Below are positions 34,370-47,304 of a stretch of 64,000 bases of DNA, one piece after another. The DNA lies in assembly GCA_008360955.1 (NCBI GenBank), contig LUCM01004142.1, forward strand, positions 48,271 to 112,270, read 5' to 3'. Position numbers and translations under genes: made by a program. The stretch comes from Fasciolopsis buskii. Lineage: Eukaryota; Platyhelminthes; Trematoda; Plagiorchiida; Fasciolidae. The number at the start of each line of letters is the position of its first letter. Position 1 is the first letter of the stretch. The notes beneath the pieces were generated by a model. It saw nothing but the letters and a program-made list of their open reading frames with translations. It ran no database searches and had not been told where the DNA came from.

Positions 34370-35200
34370 GGCCGACATTTTTAATGGCTGAACCTAACAG
34401 AACTTCTCTACTGAATGCATATCGCACGTCTAAGATTATTGGATCCATAATTTAAGCAATCTGTCTAGTGGTTGCGTCAGATTTACATTTGGATATTTAT
34501 ACTTTCCTATTGCAAAATCCAGCCTATCGAATTCGTGGATGGTTCGATAATAAACGGTGTAGCATCTATTCATCCAGATAATTACTTGTCTATGAGATGC
34601 AGTTGAAGATACGTAAGATGAAAATATGTTAACAACGTTATCTCCGATTCTCCCTCAAGCACAGCTATTGCTTGTTCCGAAGGGAGCTTTCGTGAGTCCA
34701 GAAGCTGCTTTCAACCGCACTACCCACGGATGTATCTAATTCTGGGATCCCTCGTACGGAGTAATGGGACTTGGTACAACTAGGAAGTTTCTTGACTTAT
34801 TAAAGTATTTCAGTTTGATGTCCTAAAGCAGACAACAGCGAATGGCTAAACCTATTGGTCAGAGTAAATATATTGCAGTAAACTTTCTTTTTTTTAATCG
34901 ATACGCACTTGATTTGTAATTACTTGCATTAGTTCACTTAGTTGCGCCTAGTAGCACCTATTCATTATTCTGATGAAGTGTAAACATAAAGAGGGAGGCA
35001 TACGAAGACAACCAAATCCTCTAGTTGTAAAGTTTCTGAAAAAATTATGACAAGTCACAAATTGTATTTTTTTCACATTCGCTGCATTTCTGCATGTCTC
35101 AGTAGGTAAACAGACAAAAAGTGAAAAATTGCCAGAAGGATGAAATTGTTCCTAGTATTACCACCTTTACTTGGAAAAACGTTTTCACATGAACTGTCCT
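34370..35200. other. No supported gene (about 0.8 kb)
   Basis: AT-rich, nothing recognised; probably the intron or intergenic region preceding the 35212 exon. Confidence 0.35.
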
Positions 35201-35211
35201 GACCGCAACAG

Positions 35212-35482
35212 GTGTGAGCTTTCCATCTACACGAGAGCCATCCTTGACCTGATGCGTTGGACTACGAAACCCAGACCCTATACCAGACGATCCTACCAAT
35301 CTGGGCATGTATTTATATCGAACAGATCAGTGAACCAAATGGATGTAGAGCGAACATGTGACTTAGCTTCCAGTGATAGCAAATCTCAGAATGTCAGTAG
35401 TAAATATTTTCAAAAGCCTTCAGCTGCTTGGAATGCAACTGCGAAAACTTTGATCTTTTCAGACAGTTGGAGATGGTACTAG
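35212..35482 (+). CDS. Candidate terminal exon, 89 residues
   Basis: The acceptor CTGTCCTGACCGCAACAG has a branch-like CTGAC and precedes an open frame to TAG 35480-35482. It encodes CELSIYTRAILDLMRWTTKP, then RPYTRRSYQSGHVFISNRS, then a Ser/Asn-rich tail with SDSKSQNVSSKYFQ. No membrane segment; it could be a cytoplasmic tail or the end of a soluble protein. Not recognised. Confidence 0.45.
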
Positions 35483-35489
35483 GGAGCTA

Positions 35490-36690
35490 GCAGTCACTCA
35501 ATCAGAGCAGCCTCAATTTCATCGCAATCATTTTGCCGTACTGGTTTCGCGTGAAAACCGGATCTGAAACGCCGACCTAAATGTGATTGACACATTTGTG
35601 GAACAGAGACCAATTAGGAAGAACAAGGATAAAAAACAAAATCTTATTTGATACACTTTATTGTTTCCTTCAGAGAATCATCGATTAAGTTTCCCTGTTA
35701 CGTTGACTTCTCGGTGACGTGGCAAATGAAAAGCCATCAAACATTTCAACACTTCGGCCAGCTATTCATATATGATCGTCACAATTTTGGTACATTCGGC
35801 ATCTAATCCTTTCATCCAAAAGTTTTGGTTCCCAAAATAACCCAATGGTTTGATGCAGTAAAAGGCAGGAAGTAAACAAATACATTGTCTGGGCCCAAAT
35901 TTTGCTTTGCAGAGCTGGCAAGCAAATAGGACCAGCTACAGGAACAATATATCCTAGAGGAGTCCTGCAACGTTCATATTAAACGTCTATTGGATCATTA
36001 GATACACGTTTCCCATTCTTAATCAATCGTCTTAAGCTAAATGCAATCTTGCTATCTCTCTTTACTCGCAGATTTCCGGTGACTTTGCTTCCAGCGCTCT
36101 TGACTCCATCGGACGGGAACCCAGTTAACAAACTTGCCTCCAGTTCTATACGTGTCAATTAAAATCAACTAAAGCGTATTTGCCTGCTTGTCGTATCTTT
36201 GTAGGCATTGGCTAACTCAGGCTCTTCAGGATCTAAACCAGTCCAAGCGGAGCTGTGTTTTCAGCTGACGTTGTGGTTGTTTCTTAGTGTTCCTGCTTGA
36301 ATGTGAGTAAAATAGCTACGTTATGGTACTGCGTTTTGTCTCACTTGATAAAAGCGACGATGGCGATAGTTTTATTCAGATCTATTCTAAATGCATTGTT
36401 TCCCTCCAACACAAACATTTGCCGTTAAAGCAATATTGGATCACTCGTTTTTTTCTTGCACACTCAAACCAGCAGAAGTAGGCCCACCCTAGTGCTGTTC
36501 ATCGGCCCGTGTCATATTTTTGGATCCAGATTACCTCGTGCTTCATGCTTGTTTTAGTTTACGGCTGTTTCGGGTCCACAAAAACATGAAAATGGGTTGT
36601 TTTAGAAAAGAATCGACTAAATGCGTTCCATTTGCATCGTTTTATGCAGCAGCACACAGAACCAAAGGCCCTAGTACAAACGAAATAGAT
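35490..36690. other. No supported gene (about 1.2 kb)
   Basis: No ORF with splice support. A frame at 36520-36783 overlaps the S2 copy and is not credible. Confidence 0.4.
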
Positions 36691-36694
36691 GTTT

Positions 36695-36895
36695 TCACGA
36701 AACTATTCATTGGGAAACACCGAACGTACTGTACAGCTGTCTTATCCTTGTCCAGAATCGTTAGCATTGCGGATCTACCGTGACCAAATTGAGACTCGAA
36801 GCAGAGGAGCCGATTGAGAGTTAGACGCTTTAGCCGTCAATCTACGAAACAAAATATTAACAGCGTGTTGAACTTTACCACAAGACGATAAAAAG
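36695..36895 (-). mobile_element. S2 SINE copy with decayed hammerhead
   Basis: The minus-strand order matches other S2 copies: unit start near 36695 (TTTCACGAAACTATTCA), hammerhead remains at about 36726-36770 (stem III and 3' arm region CAGCTGTACAGTAC kept, core altered to CTAACGA and AAGAC), then a decayed tRNA head ending near 36850, and body sequence to about 36895. Strongly diverged. Confidence 0.6.
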
Positions 36896-36924
36896 TTGAG
36901 CTTCGGTAACATGTGGCGGATAAT

Positions 36925-37265
36925 TTCATTGAATCGAATAATCCATTACTAGCACATGCCAAGTAGCCAAGTTCGTTATCGCTTATTCAAAGCCGCCGTC
37001 ATTTTTAGGCTACCTGGAAAATGATCTTCCACTGATAGCGGTCGAACGGCTTATGCCGGCAACTCGTGGCTGTGCAACTTAGTAACGGATAGGTGAAGTC
37101 TAACATACTGTCGATAGCCTGATAGGTAACGCAATGGTCAAAGCGTTCTATTCCCAGTCGGTCTTCCGCATTTGCATCGCAGTTCGGAGTACGTGTGTGT
37201 GCATCGCTGATGATTTCCAAAAAGGATCGAACAGTTGTTCCATGTTTCTAGGATTTACTAATGAA
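36925..37265 (+). mobile_element. S2 SINE copy, nearly full length
   Basis: Plus-strand copy, head to head with 36695-36895. It aligns by eye over the whole unit: the CATGCCAAGTAGCC region, the GGCTACCTGG block, the AACGGATAGGTGAAGT block, the A box GGTAACGCAATGGTC, the remains of the B box region, then GCATCGCTGATGATT of the hammerhead. Many substitutions indicate an old copy. Confidence 0.65.
37199..37245 (+). ncRNA. Hammerhead remnant with intact CTGATGA core
   Basis: The first core strand CTGATGA is intact at 37207-37213. Stem II is TTTCC/GGATC around AAAAA, and the second core strand has become CGAACA. The stem I arms (GCATCG versus CCATGT) no longer pair well. Inactive by expectation, but it confirms the family core as CTGATGA. 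Confidence 0.55.
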
Positions 37266-37547
37266 TACCGCATGATGAGCACTTGCATGGAATTTAAATG
37301 CCCCGCGTCATGACGAATACTATTAAAACTCATGAAATCAGTTCCACCAGACCTAAAAAACTCTAGCTGCTCAAACAATAAATGTCCCAAATCACACTTT
37401 TTTGTGTTATTCTTACTGGTTGTTCTCTGCGAACGCAGTGTACAATAAGAGATGTCAATTCCGATAGCGAAAAATCTGAAAAACGACAACGACCAATGAG
37501 AGATAGATAACTGCTAAGCAGTCAGGGTTTATAAATACCAGGTATAA

Positions 37548-38065
37548 ATGACGACTCGGTTGGATGCTCGCGACAAAGTCGCCCAGACTCATAGAAGTCG
37601 TATTCAAAGAGCATTTACGCGGGTTCACTTCCATAGTGAAACTTCTGACTATATCTGCAACGGAAACGGAATCAATTCTTTGGATACATTTGTCACTCAG
37701 TGGCTTGACTACACTCGGAATATTTGCATTGTGTCGTGGTTTATTTATTACATTTTTATGTCAATGTTCCTCTCTATCATTTATTTTACTCTCGGTTTGG
37801 ATATGTGGTACTGTCAAACCACAGTCGCAAGCACGGCTGCAAGCTTCCAGTACAGATTGACATGTGGATCAGTGGGATCTGCCTGGATCCAGTGAAAAGT
37901 TTACATTTCAGACGTAACATCAACCTGCGGTTACTAGTAAATGGCCGCCAAATTTGCTTCCCTGCACGATCCACATTCTGCACCCTCGAGGCTAGCCATT
38001 CACGTATAGTACGACGATTTATTTTTAATTACTTCTTCCTACGAACACACAATGATATCCCATAA
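37548..38065 (+). other. Three overlapping plus-strand ORFs, unresolved
   Basis: Open frames of 115, 98 and 113 codons overlap. Two have hydrophobic stretches (IVSWFIYYIFMSMFLSIIYF; LGIFALCRGLFITFL), and the third has a basic C-terminal half. At most one is real. No clean acceptor or donor distinguishes them. Confidence 0.2.
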
Positions 38066-38384
38066 ATCGGGCCCAAGAAACTAATATTTTGTTACACTCT
38101 GCACTGTTCCAGGTGCACCTGATTAAGCAAGCTATTAGATTTTTTAAGAAGCCATCCATCTTTTCACGATTCATAAGTGGTTGTGGTGCTATACTAATCG
38201 TTTCGCAGCCCTATTTTAGTTCAGTCTATTGCGGTACGTGACGCCGGGTATCTCTCTTTGTACTAGTACGAAGTATTAAACAGTCAAAGATTTTGGAATC
38301 TTTTTTCATCCGTACGAATAATGAATTAAGTCGCACAACTCCCTGAGTTCTCACAGCATGAACACAAAGGAAGGTCATTGAGAC

Positions 38385-39172
38385 TTGGTACCACGATTAC
38401 GTTATACTCTGGCTGTCGCGACCGCCATCTCTAGTGGCTTCAGTCAGTTGCCTTTATTCCGGTTAAGTTTCCTCCATTACGAATTAATTGGGAGCGACCA
38501 ACTGATCTACAGTCCATCAACATGGCCGTCATTTTATTGTCATGGCCAAGCTGATTTCACACGTCAGAGCTTGTTAGCCGATTTATTTGCCTTCCGAGCT
38601 CACTGTCACTTGACTTCGAGTAACCCTTTCGCTCGCCTCTAGGCATGTCAAAATATGTGACCACGTTTAGTTTGTCTGCGAATTAGGGCGTTCGGCTGAT
38701 TTTGCATGTCTTCTGGCCTGCAACCGATTGGAATCCAAGACCGTACAAGCTGGTCAGCTGATGCCAGAGAGGTTCGCCAGTCAGTCCCATTTCCCGGACA
38801 TACGTCTATTCCCCTTCTGTGTGGGTCATCGTGACGTGACAAAGTGTTCTTAAATGCTTAGCCTCCGCACACACTCCCCTTACAGTACTATCAATCATGC
38901 GGGAGCTCACAAAGTTTGCCCCAGTTGCCATGCCATCATTAGATAGTTTCTAATCCGACTGGATGCCTCACGCGACGATTGTGACGATCAATTGCAATCC
39001 GGTTTCCGTAACAGTCCGTGCCCTATTAGATGCGCATGAGCGCTGCCTAATTTTACGCCCTTTACCTGCTCTACATTGTTCGTTTATCAATTCGTGTCAA
39101 TTGTGTTGCCCGAAAGTGATTGTGGATCACCGTAAACTGCGTTCCCGTTTAGAGATAGACGCGCGATTTTAA
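38385..39172 (+). other. Stop-poor, CpG-richer stretch with two ORFs
   Basis: Frames 38385-38642 and 38963-39172 encode protein-like sequence (for example RLSFLHYELIGSDQLIYSP; VTVRALLDAHERCLILRPLP) and the region is less AT-rich than its surroundings. No domain, splice junction or repeat is recognised. It could be exons or a degraded retroelement next to the assembly gap. Confidence 0.25.
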
Positions 39173-39427
39173 CCAACCGGGGACACTACAAAACAGCGAA
39201 GCGCGATTGACGCACCATATGTTCTGACCTTGTTACCTGCGTGCGTGCACGTGAGGTGACAATTCTCTTGTCAATTTGACCTTACGTTTTCTGAGTCGAA
39301 ACAGCTAACCTTTTCATATGACGTATATGAAATTTCCAGGCTCCCTAAAATTGGACGAATTTAAAAAAAATACTGGATAGTTTGGAAGTGTTTTTTTTCG
39401 GTACGCCAGCCATTCTCATTAGATATG

Positions 39428-40127
39428 NNNNNNNNNNNNNNNNNNNNNNNNNNNNNNNNNNNNNNNNNNNNNNNNNNNNNNNNNNNNNNNNNNNNNNNNN
39501 NNNNNNNNNNNNNNNNNNNNNNNNNNNNNNNNNNNNNNNNNNNNNNNNNNNNNNNNNNNNNNNNNNNNNNNNNNNNNNNNNNNNNNNNNNNNNNNNNNNN
39601 NNNNNNNNNNNNNNNNNNNNNNNNNNNNNNNNNNNNNNNNNNNNNNNNNNNNNNNNNNNNNNNNNNNNNNNNNNNNNNNNNNNNNNNNNNNNNNNNNNNN
39701 NNNNNNNNNNNNNNNNNNNNNNNNNNNNNNNNNNNNNNNNNNNNNNNNNNNNNNNNNNNNNNNNNNNNNNNNNNNNNNNNNNNNNNNNNNNNNNNNNNNN
39801 NNNNNNNNNNNNNNNNNNNNNNNNNNNNNNNNNNNNNNNNNNNNNNNNNNNNNNNNNNNNNNNNNNNNNNNNNNNNNNNNNNNNNNNNNNNNNNNNNNNN
39901 NNNNNNNNNNNNNNNNNNNNNNNNNNNNNNNNNNNNNNNNNNNNNNNNNNNNNNNNNNNNNNNNNNNNNNNNNNNNNNNNNNNNNNNNNNNNNNNNNNNN
40001 NNNNNNNNNNNNNNNNNNNNNNNNNNNNNNNNNNNNNNNNNNNNNNNNNNNNNNNNNNNNNNNNNNNNNNNNNNNNNNNNNNNNNNNNNNNNNNNNNNNN
40101 NNNNNNNNNNNNNNNNNNNNNNNNNNN
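39428..40127. other. Assembly gap (700 N)
   Basis: Exactly 700 undetermined bases. Any reading frame drawn across it is meaningless. Confidence 1.
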
Positions 40128-40344
40128 CAGACAATAATCCCACGTATCCTTATGTTTCTTTCGATGTAAATGCAAAAAAAAGGAAGTAAAATAAAATCCT
40201 GAGGTTGTGAGTTGCAAACTTCGGCCTTTCATCAGCCTTACTCCGATTTGTTATTCTAAACGATGAAATCTGTCGTGATGCGCTAAGTACTCTAACGAAG
40301 AGAATATCACGTCCAGTTTGAAGCTTTCTTTACTATATTTTTGC

Positions 40345-40475
40345 ATGGTACATGTTACTAGTAGATCGAATGTTTTCATGAAATAATTCACCATGTGATA
40401 TCATCGCTCAACTCATCATAAAGAAACCATGGAAGCACTGTACAGCTGTTTCAACTTTGTTAGGAATTAAAATCA
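40345..40475 (-). mobile_element. S2 SINE fragment spanning a unit junction
   Basis: Contains the end of one unit (GGTACATGTTACTAGTAG) followed directly by the start of the next (GAATGTTTTCATGAAATA, then the conserved CACCATGTGATATCATCGCTCAAC). Then comes the 3' half of a hammerhead (arm GCACTG, GTACAGCTGTTTC on this strand). The CTGATGA side is lost. This is the same head-to-tail junction as at 16437 and 53320. Confidence 0.7.
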
Positions 40476-41201
40476 TATCTTTGGCTGAAGAATACATCTC
40501 TCCAAAACTTTTCTACCTTGTATTGACAAGAAATATTTTATAATACATATGGATTTAACCACTGGGACCATTGGAATGCATCCTGTCTATAACTTACTAT
40601 GTCGTTAACGTTCCGGTGTCAAAACATCACATCGGTTGTATAATTTACTTAAAGGTATCCTTCCACCAATCACTTGAATGACAAATCAATTATCTGAAAG
40701 TCTGCGATTTTACTGTTCTCAGGTTAACAGAATTTACCGTTCATATCAGTTGTAGGCTCATGCGCGACCAGTGGATTTCTTATTACGGCCAAATGCTGCT
40801 ATCATTCTATTTTCTAGCTGAACTTGTTACAACCGGATAGAAATGAGCGTTTCATATTCTCTTCTGGCAAGAAGCAAATTTTTCGGTCATTGGGGATCTT
40901 TGCTGAGGTGTACTACATTTAAATGTTTAGCAAATATATACTTCCAACTCCGTGAATGTTCTGGAACATTTGAGAATGATGAATAGCCTGCGTCTTCTAA
41001 CCATTTGCAGCCAACATAATAGAGTACGCATAAATGCACATCAAATGAAGCACAGGGGTGAGCGAAATTTATATCCCAGGGTATGCGCTTTCTCCCATAC
41101 GACCATTTTACAATCACTTTTGGAACTCTTTAGTTAGCATCTGTCATTTATGTTTGGAATAGATATAGTTTGGTCCAGATGGAGATAGACATCAACTTTA
41201 C

Positions 41202-41304
41202 ACATAGTCAACCAAGCCATGTTTGATTCAATTATAAGACTGGTGGGAGGGATGAACAGTGCCCGTGAGTTGTTTGCTTCGAACCATTCATGATTTGGTA
41301 TAAA
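41202..41304 (-). CDS. Candidate 103-nt internal exon
   Basis: Acceptor TTGTGTTTATGCAG and donor TATGT|GTAAAG bound a frame reading FIPNHEWFEANNSRALFIPP then TSLIIESNMAWLTM. The IPP...S...N pattern is loosely CUB-like. If the donor is not used, the frame runs on to a stop at 41134. Not recognised. Confidence 0.35.
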
Positions 41305-41329
41305 CTGCATAAACACAATGGACAAACAA

Positions 41330-43000
41330 CTTGTGATTCCACTAGACCACGCGTAGACACACCCAAAAAGGTTAGATCAATTGGTTAGGATAAATCAGAC
41401 AATTTGTCAGTTTGTTTACCATCATTGTGCGAAATCGCATATCTGAATGCCAGTTTAGAATGGACTTGGTTTCAATTTTAATTTGACGAATATGATGTTG
41501 CCATGGTTACTGAACTCACTGTATTTCAAATGGATCACTTTATCACAATCCTTTTGGACAACTTTTCCGTTTGTTTCAGTGGGAAAATGATTAGCAAAGT
41601 AATGATCCGTGGTCATAATTGTTCTCAATTCCTACGTTGTTCGTGTAATTGGGATCGAATGATGGGCGAATCATCGATCGCATAAATCATCTGAATTGGG
41701 AATTAAGTTTAAGGCAGTCAGCGCACATTGGATTTGAGTGTAGTCGAAAAAATCATTGACAATGGTGCAAAATAACTACATTAATTTAAGGTGTCGACCT
41801 TGCTAACGACCATATCGTGACAGACCGGGAAGGAAATGACAACTAGGAAACAGTGAGACAAATTATTTTAGAACCAGGCGCATTGCCAACTGCGGACTGA
41901 GGCTGAATTATTAGATTATCGTTAGTGATTGGGAATTGGCAGAGTAGTGCAGTAGAATGGCGACCGTGAGTGAGAAACCACGCAATAAAGGCTGGCAACT
42001 GGCAATCAGGGGAAATATAAATTCAGAATTCAGTCATCCTTCTCCAGAAATGAATTACTTGATTTTGAAATTAGATGTCAAACTGACATTTCCGAGTACG
42101 AACAGTGTTTTATCGAGAACAGTTGATCGTTCCTAGTGCTGCAATCAAAACTCAGAAACCTTGGTGATCTATTGCCTTCATATATGTGACACGGTCATTA
42201 AACTGTACGATCTTCTGGACAGTAATCAAGCAAGAATTGAATCAGTTTATTTTATCCACTATTCTATTATTTAAATACATCAAATTTGTTCGGGGTAACG
42301 GCAGAGGTTTTGAAGTTAGGCTGTTTCTCTCAATTTCTTAACTAACACTAAAATAGTCCGATGATGATAATTCCTTTAGAAGTTCACCATCACATGTGAT
42401 TCTTGTATGATTCACATGCGAGTTTCTGAAAGCTGAGCAGGGAGTATTCGATAAGGAAAATACTACAACAAAAAAATAAAATCATACAAATATGGTCGGC
42501 AATCCACTTTTGTTAGTAATGTAGTTAATGGTCTACGGCAAACGGCATGTTCAACCGTTTTCCAGAATGTCATAACCAAAGTAAAAAGGTGAACATACCG
42601 CTTGATTGACAACTCTCGGCTCCAAGTCTTTCTTTGTATTGTCGTTTGTTTCGGTGTTTTAGGGCGATTTTTGATTGCATAGAGAAACATTGAATTTGGT
42701 GTCTCCCTGTTTCGTGTCTCGACAGTTGTCGTGTAATAGTCACGCTCCTCTTCCGCTTAAGATGACTGAACACGACTAGAACATACTGGTTTGAGTATGC
42801 ACCTCTCGCCGGTGTCTGCCCACGTGAGATACAGCGACTACGTTGCATTCTAAGCTGAACGGAACGAGAAAGTCATAACTTTTTCGATAGCAATCAGGAC
42901 AAACCAATTCTATCAAACGTCCTTTATTCATCTATTTCTGCTTTTTAACAAGGAATGCTTTGTCAACAAGCAAATGTGAGCTGTTGCTTTATGCCACAAA
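41330..43000. other. No supported gene (about 1.7 kb)
   Basis: Small ORFs on both strands (41503-41685; 42463-42848) lack splice support. No repeat recognised. Confidence 0.35.
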
Positions 43001-43001
43001 T

Positions 43002-43205
43002 TCACCTGGCTTTCTTCACGACAGAACGTTTCGCTTCCATTTTACCGATATACTGATCATTTCCTTGTTGGGCGATAAGTAATGGTAGGTACATTTGTTG
43101 TTCAGTCTTAAACATGTACGATTGTTCATCCGATAGAGTTCCGTGGGTAAGCCTGTCTGGCTGCCTATTACCAAATCTTTTGTCTTTAGTCACCGTGAAT
43201 TTCAT
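43002..43205 (-). CDS. Candidate small basic protein or first exon
   Basis: The ATG at 43205 opens MKFTVTKDKRFGNRQPDRL, then EQSYMFKTEQQMYLPLL and IAQQGNDQYIG, a soluble, charged sequence. At 43046 a donor (TATCG|GTAAAA) may end a first exon; if unused, the frame continues (KMEAKRSVVKKAR) to a stop at 43002, giving 67 residues. No signal peptide. Not recognised. Confidence 0.4.
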   Translation of the reverse strand: MKFTVTKDKRFGNRQPDRLTHGTLSDEQSYMFKTEQQMYLPLLIAQQGNDQYIGKMEAKRSVVKKAR

Positions 43206-44949
43206 CCCGGAATTCTAATTCATTTCTCACGTTTGGTAATTTTGCGGAACGTGGCCGACTGCCTGATAACTGCAAAATACCCACTCACCACCGCTCGCTA
43301 GTGGTCGCCGGCAGAGAATAACATCCTGCACATGACAGTAGCACTTAAACTCTCATACTCACCGGGACTTTCGTGACGGCTGGGATCAGTGTGGTAAACC
43401 TATCCAATCGATCACTAGCATGTTTTCGATCTCGTATTTGCAACAATATTTCCAGCAGTGGATTACTTCATCCCCCCGTTCCGAATAAATTTGCATCTTC
43501 CGTTAGGGAAACATGACATAAAAAATGAGAAACATTTTGATTTTGTTGAACAGGGTAGATTCATTGACTGTGCTTAAAAGCTGCTGTCAGAAAGCAAACT
43601 TACATTGGTCCATCAAAAGCATAACTTTATCGGATCTGTTTTAAAGTTTGTTTGCCACTGATGTGTTGGTAATCAATGTCAGAATTGCTTGGTGACTACG
43701 ATCAGTACTGGATCTTCAAAAATAGACCAGGTAAACCCTTGGATAAGTTATACATAAAACATGCAAATGACCATCTTACCCTCTCAGTGATCAGATCATT
43801 ATTAAAAAGATGGGAAACTCTACAACTTACTGATTCGCTGTTAAAAATATTCGGCAGTTTGTATCGTTTGCACCGGAAAACTTAGGCCATCTGAGGTCAA
43901 ACGGTTTTTGGTCGCAGCTTCTAGACTAGTAATGTTGGCTAGTTTAAGCTTTTCTTGTTTCAGTTACACTATATCTAGAACTTCGTACTGGTGTGAGTTG
44001 TAGCTGCGCAAAAGTTGATCATACACAACGGATAACTTGCCCTAATTCCAACGATGAATAGTCTGAAAGTCATGACTATTCGTATGAAGCAGAAACATGA
44101 ACGTGTCTCGTTTATTCCGGATACCAAAGTAAAAATCATATTTGGACGCTAGTCAGAAGGATCTTATCTCAAGATAAACTCTGTCAACATTTGTGTGGGG
44201 TATCGTACCTTTAATTGCCTTGGGGGACCATCAAAACCTCGTCTGAACGTGCGAAATAAGTGAAATTACTAGGGTGGATGACCTGCGTCTTGAATGTCTT
44301 GTTTTGCATGCCAGTTTACAATTGCACTATGCAGGTGTTTAAGCAAAATATTACGGTACAGAAGACGGGAGACTAGGTCTTCTGGGCCTTTTATTCTCTG
44401 GTTATCCCTGGCTGATTCTTGATGCTGCTGGTGCATTTCCAGAGTAGCAAATAATAGTTACGGGGACAATTGCTTCGGCACATTCATGACTTGGTCGCAA
44501 CAATAAACATTTGCTTCTCCGAAAGTGACTTCGTCTCTGGGTCGAAACTATGTAACCAAGGCAGATCACAATTGAGGGTGTGCTAACTCGACAAGAGGCT
44601 CACCATTTAAAATCATTCAATGACCATAGCTTTTTACCAACCCCCTGTGTTGGAAGCCTTTCTTCAAATCATGCTTCTCCGAGAGGATGATGTAGATTTA
44701 CCCATGCGAAACTCCAAAGGGTTTCTAAATTTGTGGCAGAGTTCCTAGTGCACCCGGTTATATCTTCCTGAGCGTATTGGCAAGGCTTTCCGTGATGTTC
44801 CCATACATGACTGTACCAACCGAGCATCGTCATCCCGGGGGCTACATGGGATTACATAACTACTCCGCCTCTGGAGATGTGACATTAGGAATGGCCATAG
44901 ACAAGCGTTGATGAAGTAAACTGGCTCTGTGATCGCAAAACATATCAAA

Positions 44950-46735
44950 ACTCGCCAAACTCATTAAGTGACATGTTTACTGACAAAAGAATAGTGAACA
45001 CTTGGGTTTGTAAAACAGATTGCCCTAATATTTTGCTTAACTTCCCCGTTCAAGCATCAGACGTTAAACTCTGCATTGTTATCAAATATGCTATCACCCA
45101 GCCATGGTGAAATTATTGAATTGCTTTCATTGCCTTTCATGCTGTATACATACTGGACAATGACTGTAATGACGATTTATAAGGCTTACAAAATGATGAA
45201 TTATTCTGACAATAGGAATAACCGCTATGCACGTCGACTTAACAGATCCACTGATTCATGAAAGCCTCCTACCAGGGATCAATTTAGGTAACCTTTTGAG
45301 AATTAAACCTCAAGCATATTCCTTGAGAAGGGGGGTTCGAGAAGGGGAATTTGAACAGAAACATTCACCACTAACCCCATAGTTAATCATTCGTTTAGGA
45401 CTGCAATAAAATCAGTGCACTTTAAACTGGCACAACTCTGAAAAGGCACAGAACTGTCAAGGAAAACAGGTTATCTATTTCCAATGATAGTAATAAAGTT
45501 CCACTAATAGAACTAACTTCACGTGGTCATTCACTGTAGGAATTTTTGAGGGACTCTTAGATGGCCGACAGTACGGACCTTTAAGATGGTGCTCGATTTC
45601 CTTGTAGAAGCTGTGGGGAGATTACTTTGACCAGGATCATATCCAAATGAACCTCGCGTATTTGTATACTACGATTTTCTTCTACTGGTCGGACATCTTG
45701 AGCTTAATTGTGGTTACGCTGTCAGCTTCGCGAAATTTGTTTATCGTTATTGTCACACGATTGTGCATACGTTTATTTTATTCTTAATTAATTACTTTTA
45801 CCCAGAAATTGCTTTTCAAAAGAGCTAAACGGAATGGAACGCAAAAACGCGATTTGCTCTCAAAGGTGTGGAATGATGATGGTTGCGTGAAGTCTTTCGT
45901 GTGATATAAAGATCAGTTAAGATCAATGTTATTATAATATTTTGGCGTGCGCTAGGACAGTTTAATATGCCCAAATGAGTGTCCTAATTGCATCTGAGAG
46001 AATTGTCCTCGGAAGCAGGTCAGTCACACACAAACATGAACTGAACTGCAAGCTTCCGAATCACACCTGAGACAAACAAACGTATCCTATCGGTCTACGA
46101 AGAAAATTTATCCTAATACCTAGATATAAAATACACGGAAAAAAATGAGAATGCTTTGGTAGAATTGTAAGGACAAACTTGGGAATGGCGTGTCTGAGCC
46201 AAACATGTTATGGTTCAACAGCGACGGTTTTTCAAGGTAACACGAATTGTGCAACGTGAAGATCAGAACGAATTGGGTTGAGGAGATATAAATATTATTC
46301 TCTGCGTGATATATTTAATCCCAACTAAAACAGGGTTATTTCTGGCGCTTACACATAGTTTTATAGGCCGGTAACACTGTTCTTCAGAACTGGGTAGAAG
46401 GCGTGATCAAACGGCGATGAGTTAAGTACATTAAATCGTTTCCGATCGTTTCTGATTACCTTTGAGCGGGAATTTGTAAATAACAGTTCTGGGAACACAT
46501 TGGAACAACTATATGCGACAAACAATCTAGAGATAGGTGTTCATTCGATAAGACTTGCTTGTACAAGCTAGCATACTATCCAGTTTTATTAAAGCCCTAA
46601 GGGCTTGATTTGTTTAGCGCGGCCATTTTGTTTTTTAATCTATTGGCAATGCATGCGTGAGAGTTGAAGTTCGAAATTCGGTTCAAACACAAAGCTTAGA
46701 TTTGATGCACAAATAAAACTGCAAAACAAACGCTA
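44950..46735. other. No supported gene (about 1.8 kb)
   Basis: A plus-strand frame at 45076-45261 is open but without splice support. The rest is featureless. Confidence 0.35.
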
Positions 46736-46738
46736 CAC

Positions 46739-46910
46739 TCAAATTACAGCAACTGCGGAATTCAAGTGGAACAGCCCACGCAGTGTGTCTCGGAGTAAAC
46801 CATCGTTTTTAGCACTGTGCATTACTTTAAATTCACCCACCATTATCGCCTCCACAGTGAAATACGTCACGTTTCCATGAGGTCGCGCGTTGTGATCCAT
46901 TGGTGAAATC
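46739..46910 (-). CDS. Candidate exon with PHGNVTY motif
   Basis: After the acceptor CTTGCTTCAAAG the minus frame reads ISPMDHNARPHGNVTYFTVE, then AIMVGEFKVMHSAKNDGLL, to a stop at 46739. The PHGN(V/L)T(Y/F) motif is shared with the block at 47305-47509 on the same strand. Unrecognised; possibly extracellular (NVT sequon). Confidence 0.3.
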
Positions 46911-47304
46911 CTTTGAAGCAAGACCTCCAAAAGTAAAAAGCGGATCAAAGATGCTGCGGCAACTGTTTCATACGTTTCTTCCTACAAATGTCCGGCCTGT
47001 AACTTCCCCACGGAAATCACTTGCTTGATATCTTTATACAAAACCGTCCAGTCACCATATCAACTCATCTCGCAAATTCAGTAAGTGCAAATGATCACTG
47101 AATGCTCAGGCTTGTTTCACGATTATTAAATATGCAGTGTCCAATAATGTATGCAGAACTCCATCTATGCTATCTTACAGTCTGTACAAACAATAAAGAA
47201 TTACAAGGAAATTCCCTCGGAGGATTAAGGTATGAATTTTTTGATTCTGAGTTCAATGTTTCTCAAAATGAGTTTTGAAATATCATGTTCGTATCTTTTA
47301 AAAA

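Noticed and set aside
38650..38760. tRNA-like stretch (GGGCGTTCGGCT ... GATTGGAATCC)
   Set aside because: The B-box match is weak, and no second copy is seen in the window.
39345..40232. Long reading frames of 250-295 codons
   Set aside because: They consist of undetermined bases of the gap.
40195..40260. On the minus strand, CTGATGAAAGGCCGAAG next to the assembly gap, resembling a hammerhead core
   Set aside because: Stem II is reduced to a few bases and no good stem I can be drawn. It may be a repeat terminus, but support is too thin.
44750..44948. Protein-like frames on both strands
   Set aside because: No recognisable domain, no reliable splice boundary, strand ambiguous.
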